From the NCBI RefSeq assembly GCF_004310665.1, contig NZ_SIXF01000006.1, positions 186,001-250,000 on the forward strand: 64,000 nt of DNA, read 5' to 3'. Origin of the DNA: Pedobacter kyonggii. Lineage in GTDB: Bacteria > Bacteroidota > Bacteroidia > Sphingobacteriales > Sphingobacteriaceae. Below the pieces are notes generated by a model, which was not told the origin of the DNA, did no database searches, and worked only from the letters and a program-made list of their open reading frames with translations. Position numbers and translations under genes: made by a program. Positions 7,830-15,961 of the stretch are shown here, piece by piece; positions within the stretch are counted from its first letter, which is position 1, and each line of letters begins with the position of its first letter.

Positions 7830-10241
7830 ATGTACAACAGACTAACGCTAAAAAAAATAGGGACAAAGTCCCTAAAGGCTGCCATTTTCCTTTTTTTTAT
7901 CCTTTCATTTTTTCTACCCAAGCTTTCTAAAGGCCAGGGGATCGATAGTACAGGAAAATTTATTCCATTAGACTCAAACACCCTTTACAACCCAAAAATT
8001 AACCTAAAGGCTCCAATACTGCAGTATGATAAAGATGCAGAAGCTGAGGTAAAAAAAGCATTGCTTGAAAAAATAGACCGGACAATCTTTAGAATTAAGA
8101 ACGACTCGACAAATCTAAAGTCCAGTTACGTAGAAATATGGGAGCAGAAATTCATCGACGGTTATCTTACAGATCTAGACCTTTTAAGGAAGTATTTAAA
8201 ATCAGGGACGCTTACGCAAAAAAGCTTAAGTTATCTTCCAGAAATATCCAAAATCAACACGCTCATAAAACCAAATCCGTTTACAATCCAATTAGGCAAT
8301 GACAAGACTGGCAGAAAGGAGTTCATACTGTACAAATATGATAGACTGGCACAATATCTTTTGGAGAATTACAAAAAAGACTACGATACCGATGAATGGA
8401 TTAAGACAGCTGAGATCAATGCTGAATACCTCGATAACTGGCGAAAGCTTGAAAAATGGTATAGCCTTACTGGTATCTTGGATAAAAAAATCGATGTGGC
8501 AGAGCAGAACATATTCGGTTACGATCAGGGGGAGATTTCTGCGATAAAGAAAGAAGTTGATGGAATAACTCCCAAAAAACTGCCACTCACAAAATGGATT
8601 GACACCGCACTTTTTGTTAAAAAATGGCTTTGGTTTAATGAAGGGAACATAAGGATCAATCCGCTTCCTTCGACACTAAAAGAAAAACGTTATCCAAATG
8701 ATGAGCCAAATCTATTTTTTGGACTGGCTCAGAAAAAACTTCAGGACTCACTTGAAAAACTAAAGGCTTATGATGTTTTCAGAACAACTAAAAAAGCTTT
8801 CAACAAGATCATCCTTCCTGTGAAAATACCAGAAAGGAGACCGGACACCATGATGATCCAGTATAACATGCTTGAGAACGAACTGGTAAGGGTAAAGGAA
8901 AGAAAAAACGAGTTTAAGAACGGGTACGTGCAGAATGGTTTACAGCTAGTTGTTCCCATCCATAATATCCCAGCCAACAAAACAATTTTATTGACCCCGG
9001 AAAAAAAAGACCTAAAATACGAAAGCAGGGCGATCAGCGAAATTAATACCATCGCAGAAAAGATAGGGGTGATAACTTCGCTAGGCCTTTCCAACTCTGC
9101 CACCATTGGCAAGATCACCGAGCTGCTCAATCCAGATCGCTTACCAGACATAAAATACAATATACCGAGCAAAACGAAAGACGACTCGGTCAACTTTGCC
9201 GCTAAACTAAAAAATTATGATAGGTTGACAATGAGTTCAAGTATATCAACACTATCAGGTATACCGAAACAGCCAGTCACTGCGATCGAAATAGAAGGAA
9301 TTTTGATTCCCTTAACCAATAAAGATCTGAAAGAAGATAAAAAAAGGATATTATGGACCAGTCAGTTCGGCAAGGAAAATATCGATGAATTGAAAGACAT
9401 TTCACCCCTGTTTGAAAAACTCCTTGAAGGATTCGTCAATAGCGATCAATATTTCTTTCTGGATTACAGTTCACTTTCTGCCATTGAACCTGGAATTGAC
9501 AAAATGATGGGAAGATTTAATGCATTCAAAGAAAAGATCAGAAAAAGAGCAGCGGAACTTAATGAGCTAAAAGAACTGAATATCAATAAAAACAGAACAC
9601 TTATAGCTTACCTGCGGATTAGCCACAGATCTTTGCCTCCAGGACATCTAGCCGAGAAAACGGACACAACCGCAATGTACTATAGTAAAATCTTTGTTCC
9701 GGAAATGCCTGCAGCACCGCAAAAACTGTCATATACGTTAACAGAGGCAACGATTGGCAGTACAAAGCTAAAGGAAGTTGCCAGATCTGATTTTAAACTG
9801 GTAAAGACCCAGCGGTTCGATCTGAGTGTCGGCATCGGATATACTTTTTCCGATTATAATATCACCTCAAATACTAGTAGTGATCTACCGACAACTGAAC
9901 TTGGAGATAAGTTTCAGTTCCAGGCCGGACTTCACTTGTACTTCATAAACAGGCTAAATAAACTTAACGACAAGCTATTGAAAAATACAGATGAGCGCTT
10001 TTCATTGTATGTTGGCCTTAGTCTGAAAAAGGCACTTGAAAATTATTATACCGGAATTTCTTATGATATAGTCCCTGGCGTTAAACTAATAGCAGGCGCA
10101 CATTTTTATAAAAACAACCGATTTAAGATCATCAATAATGCAGTAGCAGAGAAGGCCTCAGGCATTTCCTACGCAGGGCTCTTTACTTCATTCAATCTCG
10201 AACCCGTTACCATAGGCAAAGCTATAGGACTCTTTAAATAA
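7830..10241 (+). CDS. Large secreted protein with C-terminal outer-membrane barrel-like domain, unknown family
   Basis: I do not recognise this 803-residue protein. From ATG 7830 it has a Sec signal peptide of about 37 residues (basic TLKKIGTKSLK, then a hydrophobic AAIFLFFILSFFLP core, cleavage near KGQG). A long Lys/Glu-rich, mainly helical region covers residues about 60-650. The last 140 residues alternate like beta strands (RFDLSVGIGYTFSDY, FQFQAGLHLYF, RFSLYVGLSLKKAL, GVKLIAGAHFY, SYAGLFTSFNLEP) and look like an outer-membrane barrel. The protein would therefore display a large soluble part at the outer membrane. The downstream lipoprotein gene begins 7 bases later, implying a joint function. 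The pair lies between two copies of a tRNA-Gly/tRNA-Leu pair. Confidence 0.75.
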   Translation: MYNRLTLKKIGTKSLKAAIFLFFILSFFLPKLSKGQGIDSTGKFIPLDSNTLYNPKINLKAPILQYDKDAEAEVKKALLEKIDRTIFRIKNDSTNLKSSYVEIWEQKFIDGYLTDLDLLRKYLKSGTLTQKSLSYLPEISKINTLIKPNPFTIQLGNDKTGRKEFILYKYDRLAQYLLENYKKDYDTDEWIKTAEINAEYLDNWRKLEKWYSLTGILDKKIDVAEQNIFGYDQGEISAIKKEVDGITPKKLPLTKWIDTALFVKKWLWFNEGNIRINPLPSTLKEKRYPNDEPNLFFGLAQKKLQDSLEKLKAYDVFRTTKKAFNKIILPVKIPERRPDTMMIQYNMLENELVRVKERKNEFKNGYVQNGLQLVVPIHNIPANKTILLTPEKKDLKYESRAISEINTIAEKIGVITSLGLSNSATIGKITELLNPDRLPDIKYNIPSKTKDDSVNFAAKLKNYDRLTMSSSISTLSGIPKQPVTAIEIEGILIPLTNKDLKEDKKRILWTSQFGKENIDELKDISPLFEKLLEGFVNSDQYFFLDYSSLSAIEPGIDKMMGRFNAFKEKIRKRAAELNELKELNINKNRTLIAYLRISHRSLPPGHLAEKTDTTAMYYSKIFVPEMPAAPQKLSYTLTEATIGSTKLKEVARSDFKLVKTQRFDLSVGIGYTFSDYNITSNTSSDLPTTELGDKFQFQAGLHLYFINRLNKLNDKLLKNTDERFSLYVGLSLKKALENYYTGISYDIVPGVKLIAGAHFYKNNRFKIINNAVAEKASGISYAGLFTSFNLEPVTIGKAIGLFK

Positions 10242-10248
10242 AACTAAA

Positions 10249-11223
10249 ATGAAAAATCTCATTATTCTTATCGCTCTGCTTTTTTGCCTCTCAGCATGCA
10301 AAAAATACAACAAGCTTAAAGACGAAGATCTCTCAAAAGATCCTTCATACTTATACGGTAGACTTTTTCTCACCGACACCATAAAACAATCGGTTAGATC
10401 CCAGGGGCTCGCTGGAAAAACGGTTACAATATCTTACGACGACTCAGCGGACAGGTTAAATTACCTGTTAAGTACCATAACGGATAAGGAAGGCTATTTT
10501 AAGTTCAGTCCACTTGCTCCAGGAAAAAAATATAGGGTCAGCTATTCTGAAACTATTGATGGGACGCTGTATACAGCTGATTCTTCTGCTATCGAATTGC
10601 CCAATGAAAAGCTAGCCCTAAGTGCCGGTATCTCAATGACCGGACAGAACGGTATCATTTTTACTGTTTCAGACTCTTTGGGAAATAGGCTGAAAGGTGC
10701 CGATGTCTGTATATTCTCAAGTCCCATCCCTTACAATAATATAACCTGTGATGGAAGCAGTTATTCTTTAAAATCTGATGTTAACGGAAATGCCAGCCAG
10801 TTTGGAATCAAGAGCGGCCCTTATTACTTTCTTTCCAAAATCACAATAAAAGGGGCCGAATACATACAAAAAGGCAATTTTCAGGTATCGAACAAAGTTG
10901 AAAAACAATCGTTAAAACTAAAACTGCCCGATACTTCTCCAAGTAATCTGCTTGAAATTATTTTTGTGGACCAATTTGGAAGTGCTGTTCCAAATGGCAA
11001 AGTCTGCCTGTTTACCAGTAAAGTACTTTTTGCCAGGGATACCTGCGAAAACAGTAATTATAGTGTACTGACCAATGTTTCTGGCAAGGTCTCTATTCCA
11101 AATATGATCCCAGGAAAGTATTATGTACTTGGGGATGTTTCTCTTAAGAATGTTAAATTATTGGCGAAAGACAGTATTACCGTGAGCAACAATAAATCAA
11201 CGCTTACCCTACGCCTAAAATAA
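10249..11223 (+). CDS. Lipoprotein with three beta-sandwich (carboxypeptidase-regulatory-like) repeats
   Basis: A 324-residue protein with a clear lipoprotein signal: hydrophobic core, then LSAC with Cys17. The rest reads as three domains of about 95 residues: about 34-125, 126-225 and 228-324. Each has the pattern of a short conserved strand, a variable loop, then a [DNS]xxGxx-[FSI]-[PK]xxPGxYY turn (for example DKEGYFKFSPLAPGKKY and SGKVSIPNMIPGKYY). This is typical of CarboxypepD_reg or transthyretin-like surface modules. Domains 2 and 3 each hold two cysteines in matching places (DVCIF...ITC; KVCLF...DTC), probably disulfide-bonded. It is expected to sit on the outer membrane and to partner the preceding protein. 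Confidence 0.75.
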   Translation: MKNLIILIALLFCLSACKKYNKLKDEDLSKDPSYLYGRLFLTDTIKQSVRSQGLAGKTVTISYDDSADRLNYLLSTITDKEGYFKFSPLAPGKKYRVSYSETIDGTLYTADSSAIELPNEKLALSAGISMTGQNGIIFTVSDSLGNRLKGADVCIFSSPIPYNNITCDGSSYSLKSDVNGNASQFGIKSGPYYFLSKITIKGAEYIQKGNFQVSNKVEKQSLKLKLPDTSPSNLLEIIFVDQFGSAVPNGKVCLFTSKVLFARDTCENSNYSVLTNVSGKVSIPNMIPGKYYVLGDVSLKNVKLLAKDSITVSNNKSTLTLRLK

Positions 11224-11527
11224 AACCGCAGGTATTACAAAAAAGAAGGGATAATGCAGCATCCCCTGTACAAGCAGAACAGGGGAATTCTAATCCTGTT
11301 ACCAAGACAAATCCCATCTATTCGGTATCTCAATTCCGTTTGGACAATAATCAGTTATTAAAACGCTTTCTTATATGTTGCGCCAGCTTTACAATGCTAA
11401 CTGATCATATGCGACGAGGCTGCGATCCTTTTCAATAAGACTTTATTTTTATTTCATTGATTTTGAAGCCCTAGCAGTTTCATTCAAAAAAAATATTTTA
11501 TTTTTTTGAATTGGAAAGTTTAATTTC
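11224..11527. other. Gap between the surface module and the second tRNA pair
   Basis: Contains a 7-bp hairpin CCCCTGT / ACAGGGG at 11263-11285 without a T run, which may help end the surface-module transcript. The stretch 11320-11430 looks like decayed sequence of unknown origin. No gene is supported. Confidence 0.4.
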
Positions 11528-11535
11528 TATATTTG
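11505..11535 (+). promoter_or_regulatory. Promoter of the second tRNA pair
   Basis: TTTG at 11505-11508 and TATATTTG at 11528-11535, the latter identical to the box before the first pair. The flanking sequence outside the boxes differs, so the duplicated unit appears to begin near the promoter rather than further upstream. Confidence 0.65.
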
Positions 11536-11570
11536 CAACCCCAAAGGAATACAACATAATGTATTAATTT

Positions 11571-11643
<73 letters not shown>

Positions 11644-11647
11644 CTAA

Positions 11648-11675
11648 ATGCCTTCCTACCAGAAGGCATTTATTT
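11648..11675 (+). other. Hairpin between tRNA-Gly and tRNA-Leu (copy 2)
   Basis: The same nine-base-pair AATGCCTTC / GAAGGCATT stem as at 7091-7114, followed by TTAAAGTTAACC, a word also found after copy 1. It shows that the spacer, not only the tRNA genes, was duplicated. Confidence 0.6.
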
Positions 11676-11713
11676 TAAAGTTAACCTACCGAAGGATTTC
11701 GGAACAGGCTAAT

Positions 11714-11797
11714 GCTCGGGTGGTGGAACTGGTAGACACGCAGGACTTAAAATCCTGTGCTTTCAAAGGCGTGCGGGTTCGATTCCCGCCCCGAGTA
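11714..11797 (+). tRNA. tRNA-Leu(UAA), copy 2
   Basis: Identical to the copy at 7159-7242 throughout its 84 bases. Directly after it the sequence keeps only GTACACAAA in common with copy 1 and then changes to an unrelated terminator. Confidence 0.97.
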
Positions 11798-11800
11798 CAC

Positions 11801-11841
11801 AAAGGGAAGTCTGATCATTTTGATCAGACTTCCCTTTTTTT
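11801..11841 (+). terminator. Terminator after the second tRNA pair (different from copy 1)
   Basis: A perfect 17-bp stem from AAAGGGAAGTCTGATCA to its complement, with a three-base loop and a T run. It is unrelated in sequence to the terminator after copy 1; a relative of that terminator is found instead at 13460-13490. Confidence 0.9.
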
Positions 11842-12188
11842 ATTCCCGCTCAATTCTTTAGTAATCAAGTAAATAAATAAGTTCTGTGCATCATTCAATT
11901 TAGCGGTTCGGTAAGTCAAAACGAAGCAATTCACGAAATATCGGGCCAAGTTCCACATTAATCTATTTACGTCCACTATTGGCTGTACCTTTTTAAGTAT
12001 GCCTTCTGCATATTTTTCACACGCGGCACGCATGCTCCAGTGAGGGCAATATGTGGCAAATATTCTTATTCAATTGTAGTTTTTATCATTAAAAAATATT
12101 AGATTAGCCATGCATTTTACTGTCTTATTTTACTGTCATTATCGATCTATTTTTAAAATCATCACATTACTAAACTAAATTAACAGCT
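11842..12188. other. Gap upstream of the TNT toxin gene
   Basis: A 347-base stretch with no convincing gene. A 69-codon minus-strand frame at 11824-12033 crosses the terminator and was rejected. The last 90 bases are very A+T-rich and probably carry the toxin promoter, for example the TATTTTAC word near 12124-12131, but no good match to the consensus stands out. Confidence 0.35.
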
Positions 12189-12905
12189 ATGAAAAATTTA
12201 TTAAAGTACTTACTACTTTTAAACATTGCATTATTCTCTGTGGCTTGTCGCTCAGACAAGGATGGTCTTTTAGATGAACCACCAATTACGGCACCCACTG
12301 AATTCTACAAAAACGCAAACCAACTGGCTGCGACCTATGATCCTTCAAACAGTGTAAGCCAAACGATGAGGGATCAGGTTTACGATTTATATAAGAAACA
12401 AAAGTGGGGCGAACTGGAAACGCTATTTATAAACAACAATTTAAACGGAAAATGGCCACCTGCAAACGGAGGTTTCAATACAGTAGATGATACACCAATC
12501 ACGATGGGACAAAAATACGATAGATACAGTGGTGCGATTGGAACCTACAGCGGAACAGGAGCTCCGACCTTGGGAGGAAGTTTTACAAGTCCAATCATCA
12601 ATGGATCCGTGTATACCTTCGGACAAAGAGCTTTGAATCAACCGGAAAATACTTATGATTTTTATTATGAAATCGAAGTTTTAAATAATTCATTAAATTT
12701 CAAAGGCCAAACAGCAGATATTATTCCCTGGTTTAATCAGGTGGGCTATGGTAAGCAGACCATGTGGAAAATCCCGATCGATCCAGCGACTGGCTACCAA
12801 AAAACCTGGAATAAATTGGCCCAAGAAGGGTATATTAGAGTAACAATTAAGAAAAACCCAAGTGGAAAATATCCAGGAGCTGTGGGCGTAATTATTGCAC
12901 AATAA
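12189..12905 (+). CDS. Lipoprotein with C-terminal TNT-type NAD+ glycohydrolase toxin domain
   Basis: A 238-residue protein with a lipoprotein signal (hydrophobic core then SVAC, Cys20). Residues about 85-238 carry the landmarks of the TNT domain (tuberculosis necrotizing toxin, formerly DUF4237): KWPPANGGF at 88-96, the DRYSG motif at 111-115, a G-x-Y turn at 118-120, QRAL at 146-149, a strand pair ending in IIPWFNQVG at 178-186, and the KQ pair at 189-190 where the family has its conserved Gln. TNT domains hydrolyse NAD+ to nicotinamide and ADP-ribose and kill the target cell. The lipid anchor suggests cell-surface or periplasmic display. The next gene, 10 bases on, is a likely immunity protein. 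The domain call rests on motif order; activity is untested. Confidence 0.75.
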   Translation: MKNLLKYLLLLNIALFSVACRSDKDGLLDEPPITAPTEFYKNANQLAATYDPSNSVSQTMRDQVYDLYKKQKWGELETLFINNNLNGKWPPANGGFNTVDDTPITMGQKYDRYSGAIGTYSGTGAPTLGGSFTSPIINGSVYTFGQRALNQPENTYDFYYEIEVLNNSLNFKGQTADIIPWFNQVGYGKQTMWKIPIDPATGYQKTWNKLAQEGYIRVTIKKNPSGKYPGAVGVIIAQ

Positions 12906-12915
12906 AATCATTTAG

Positions 12916-13332
12916 ATGTATTCCATTTCAAAAAAAATATTCATTGAAAAACAGGTTTCTGTTGCCAAAAACACGTTCAGTAATGCAGAGATCGGTAACT
13001 CAGCAGAAGTAAAATTCAAATGTTGTAACTGTGGCTATGAAAATATCGTTACAATAACACCCTATGAATCAGGCTTTCCGATTTTTCAATTATACAATAA
13101 CGAAAAGGTTTTAGCTAAAAATGAATTATTAAAAAATAAAATTGTCTCCGAAACCTCCATAAATTTACTTCACTTTGGAGAATTGACAGTAAATGATTTA
13201 CCAACATTGTACTTTGGGACAGATTGTCCGTCTTGTCATTCAAAATATATTTGTGTTTTCAGCTATGGTGAAAAACAACCTGGACTGACTTTGCTTACCA
13301 TTTCCGGCGTATGGGAATATAGCGGAATTTAA
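12916..13332 (+). CDS. Candidate immunity protein for the TNT toxin, cysteine-pair protein
   Basis: A 138-residue protein without a signal peptide, so cytosolic. It has a CCNCG motif at residues 36-40 and a CPSC motif at 104-107, with another Cys at 113; the two pairs could bind one zinc in a ribbon-like fold. It is translated right after the toxin (10-base gap) and has no other obvious partner. A small soluble protein directly after a secreted toxin gene is the usual place for an immunity factor. I know no characterised homologue; the role is inferred from context only. Confidence 0.55.
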   Translation: MYSISKKIFIEKQVSVAKNTFSNAEIGNSAEVKFKCCNCGYENIVTITPYESGFPIFQLYNNEKVLAKNELLKNKIVSETSINLLHFGELTVNDLPTLYFGTDCPSCHSKYICVFSYGEKQPGLTLLTISGVWEYSGI

Positions 13333-13397
13333 GCTTGGATATCCCCAAAATTGCCATTTGTTTTTCAGCCAAGTGATTAGCAGGTTCATTTTAAAAG

Positions 13398-13490
13398 TTT
13401 TGGAAAAATATTTGTTAAAAAATATAGCTTATACTTGCGGGTACACAAAAAAAACGAAAGAAACCTTTCAGAAATGAAAGGTTTCTTTGT
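13398..13490 (+). other. Displaced tRNA-Leu 3' end and terminator, fused to a promoter-like sequence
   Basis: Bases 13411-13437 look like a tRNA promoter (TTTG then TATACTTG). They run straight into GGGTACACAAAAAAAACGAAAG, which matches the sequence from the last bases of tRNA-Leu copy 1 (7239 on), and then into the hairpin GAAACCTTTC / GAAAGGTTTC at 13460-13485, matching the copy 1 terminator with two small changes. No tRNA lies between promoter and terminator. It is either a relic of a deleted third tRNA pair or the far end of an insertion into tRNA-Leu copy 2. Confidence 0.7.
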
Positions 13491-13776
13491 TTAACAACTT
13501 AAAGCTTCCCTCCTATTTTATTCGTCTTTTTTTTGAAAAAGATGCATAATTACATCCTCAACTATCCTAATTAAGGAATACTCCTGTCAAATTTTAGTTG
13601 TTTAACTGCGAACCTAACCACGATCCTAAGTATTTCAAGACAACAACTTACCAAAACAGATATATACCATTATTTGTTAATTTGACAAGCGTCGAAGAGC
13701 TTATTAAGCCTGCATAGAAAAAATGCCTGTGAAATATTAAGGAATTGATTTAAAATATTAATAAAACAGGATTGAT
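13491..13776. other. Gap upstream of the GNAT gene
   Basis: No gene is seen. The text is A+T-rich with stop codons in all frames. No promoter of the TAnnTTTG type is clear near the GNAT start. Confidence 0.4.
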
Positions 13777-14352
13777 ATGAAAATAAAAACAGCTTTATTA
13801 TCCGATCAAGATTGCGCAATTGGGATATTAACGCTGGCATTCAGTGTTGACCCAATGGCCAGATGGTCACTGCCAGACCCAGCAAAATATCTGGCAACCT
13901 TTTCTTCTATAGCAAAGGCATTCGGAGGAAATGCATTCGAGATGAAGACAGCATACATTAGCAGTGATTTGACTGGCGCAGCCGTATGGTTGCCCCCTGG
14001 TGCAAGCCCTGATGAAGAATCACTAATGAGGTTGTTCAATGAAAACACTAGCGACAACATAAAAAAAGATATGCATGGAATTTTTGAACAAATGGAAAAA
14101 TTTCATCCTACCGAGCCACACTGGTACTTACCAATGATAGGTGTAGATCCCGTGCATCAAGGTTCCGGAATAGGCTCTGCGCTGATGACGGAAGCACTTA
14201 AAGCCGTTGACCGTGATGGACTTATTGCATATCTCGAATCTTCAAACCCTAAAAACATCTCGTTATACCAGCGTCATGGTTTTGAGGTTATCGGCGAAAT
14301 TCAATCCGGTAGCTCACCTATTTTACGGCCCATGCTGAGAAAAGCACGATGA
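13777..14352 (+). CDS. GNAT-family N-acetyltransferase
   Basis: A 191-residue cytosolic protein. The acetyl-CoA site is the HQGSGIGSAL motif at about residues 128-137, preceded by the LPMIGVDP strand and followed by the AYLESSNPKN strand and the YQRHGFEVIGE hairpin, all in standard GNAT order. The N-terminal 100 residues (DPMARWSLPD, AAVWLPPGASP) resemble the puromycin-acetyltransferase-like subgroup that acetylates small amines. The acceptor is unknown. It is convergent with the alpha/beta hydrolase, with 13 bases between the stops. Confidence 0.85.
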   Translation: MKIKTALLSDQDCAIGILTLAFSVDPMARWSLPDPAKYLATFSSIAKAFGGNAFEMKTAYISSDLTGAAVWLPPGASPDEESLMRLFNENTSDNIKKDMHGIFEQMEKFHPTEPHWYLPMIGVDPVHQGSGIGSALMTEALKAVDRDGLIAYLESSNPKNISLYQRHGFEVIGEIQSGSSPILRPMLRKAR

Positions 14353-14365
14353 ACCGACAGCATTT

Positions 14366-15268
14366 TTATTTTACTGCATTTGGATCAAATGTATTTGTCT
14401 TAGGCAGATCATTAATAAAATCCCTTATTAGCATCAGTACCTCACCAAAATGAGTATCTAGCACATCGTGTCCGCCATCTAAAATATGGATTTGCGCATC
14501 CGGTAAATCTCGTTTGTAACATGAAACTTCCTTTACTGAAAAAAATATTTCATACTTTCCCCATATAACGAGTGCTGGTGGTTGGTGATTGCGAAAATAC
14601 TCCTGGTAAACAGGGAACATTTCAAAGTGGGTTTTGAAATCACAGTTTAATTCAAACTGCCTTTCGATATTACCTGGCCTTTTCAGAAACTCCCAGTCGA
14701 GCATCCACAATTCGGGGCTGACTTTAGATAATGCTTCTTCTGGAAGCCCACCGAAGTATTGATTTTTTATACCTTCCTTACTTAAGAATTTAATAAGCTT
14801 GTTCTTTTTTACGGGTGTTGGATTGTACCAATAGTCGATGTACTCGTCCCATTCAGGCCCCATACCTTCACGATATGCATTTCCGCTCTGAACAATTATA
14901 CCAGCAATTTTTTCCGGATGGTTTATACATAATTGAAGTCCGATTGGCGCACCATAATCATGGAGATAAATAAAGAACCTATCTAGATTTATGGCAAGTG
15001 TGAATTTGTTTATCAAAGCTGATATATTCCCAAATGTATATTCGAAATTATCGGGCACAGGAAATTCACTGAAGCCAAAACCGGGGTAATCTGGTGCAAC
15101 AAGGTGATACTGATCAGACATAGCAATCATCAGATTCTTGAAAGCTATTGATGAGGTTGGGAACCCATGTAAAAGCAATAGAGATGGATTCTTCTCCTCT
15201 CCGGCCTCTCGGTAAAATAGATCAATTCCATCAACTTTGATGGTTCTATTGTAAATTTGCCTTGACAA
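14366..15268 (-). CDS. Alpha/beta hydrolase, epoxide hydrolase/haloalkane dehalogenase-like
   Basis: A 300-residue cytosolic hydrolase. The oxyanion motif is HGFPTSS at residues 34-40. The nucleophile elbow HDYGAPIG at 103-110 carries Asp104, as in haloalkane dehalogenases and epoxide hydrolases rather than serine esterases. The likely acid is Glu240 in WGKYEIFF, a position where relatives usually have Asp, and the base is His267 in GGHDVLD. A cap domain occupies about residues 135-215. The true substrate is not predictable. Confidence 0.85.
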   Translation of the reverse strand: MSRQIYNRTIKVDGIDLFYREAGEEKNPSLLLLHGFPTSSIAFKNLMIAMSDQYHLVAPDYPGFGFSEFPVPDNFEYTFGNISALINKFTLAINLDRFFIYLHDYGAPIGLQLCINHPEKIAGIIVQSGNAYREGMGPEWDEYIDYWYNPTPVKKNKLIKFLSKEGIKNQYFGGLPEEALSKVSPELWMLDWEFLKRPGNIERQFELNCDFKTHFEMFPVYQEYFRNHQPPALVIWGKYEIFFSVKEVSCYKRDLPDAQIHILDGGHDVLDTHFGEVLMLIRDFINDLPKTNTFDPNAVK

Positions 15269-15390
15269 TATATTTAAGTTTGCATAAAACCTTACAGATT
15301 AAATCTGCTAATAGCTTAAAAAACAACTTTTATACGGCAATTGTTCTGAGTTATTTTTAGGGGCTTTAGGCATAAGAATCCTAAAACAAA

Positions 15391-15421
15391 AAAGGCTTTC
15401 TTTGCCATAAAGAAAGCCTTT
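15391..15421 (-). terminator. Terminator after the small gene at 15439-15693
   Basis: A perfect 13-bp stem (AAAGGCTTTCTTT against its complement) with a five-base loop. Read on the minus strand it ends in TTTGTTTT, so it serves the minus-strand gene that ends 18 bases away. Confidence 0.8.
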
Positions 15422-15438
15422 GCCAGAAGAATATCCGC

Positions 15439-15693
15439 TTAACTTAAGATAATCTGGTAATTTACGTTTACTCTTTTCGGATAATTGCTTTTCTCGTTGT
15501 TTAAGGAAACAAATGCCGCATTGCCATGAACTTCATTTTTCAACGCATGTTCATAATGCGATTGGATAACTTCCTGATAATCGTGCTGAAGGTTTTTCGT
15601 TGTTTCGACTAAAAGATTTCTATCATTCAGGTTTTCTGGCAATAATGTAATATCGCAGTTTCCGTCACTGATTTCTTTGACTAAGTATTTCAT
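15439..15693 (-). CDS. Small hypothetical protein
   Basis: An 84-residue protein of unknown family, with no signal peptide or membrane segment. It begins MKYLVKEISDGNCDITLLPEN and includes a helical middle (residues 30-53) with many polar residues and ends in a VNVNYQIILS strand. Support that it is a real gene comes from its own strong terminator directly after the stop and an isolated position without overlapping genes. Confidence 0.55.
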   Translation of the reverse strand: MKYLVKEISDGNCDITLLPENLNDRNLLVETTKNLQHDYQEVIQSHYEHALKNEVHGNAAFVSLNNEKSNYPKRVNVNYQIILS

Positions 15694-15961
15694 TTTTGGT
15701 TTTAAATCTTCGTTTCCTGTTTTATAAATAAGATTTCGAGAACGGTCAAAAATATGGTAAGTCTTTATTTTGTATGTAATCTAAAAGTTAATTTTTTACT
15801 TAAAATGATGTACAAATTTTAATGCAAGCTACATTACTATCGCTACATCATTTTAATTTCATTTCGATTGGCATGATTACTAATCTGCTTATTATTTTTT
15901 TGGTTGGATTACAGGCCAGCTCAAAACTGACCGCTGTGCACAGCATGCTGCTTAAACTATA
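15694..15961. other. Gap upstream of the small gene at 15439
   Basis: On the minus strand this holds the promoter region for the 84-residue protein. No further gene is visible. Confidence 0.3.

Noticed and set aside
8768-9193. A 141-codon frame on the minus strand inside the 803-residue protein gene
   Set aside because: It is antisense to a long frame with signal peptide and coherent domains; a shadow caused by codon use.
11648-11872. A 74-codon plus-strand frame after tRNA-Gly copy 2
   Set aside because: It runs through the whole tRNA-Leu and its terminator; the protein text is a translation of tRNA sequence.
11824-12033. A 69-codon minus-strand frame upstream of the toxin gene
   Set aside because: It begins in ordinary gap sequence, reads into the tRNA terminator, and has no start signal or family pattern.
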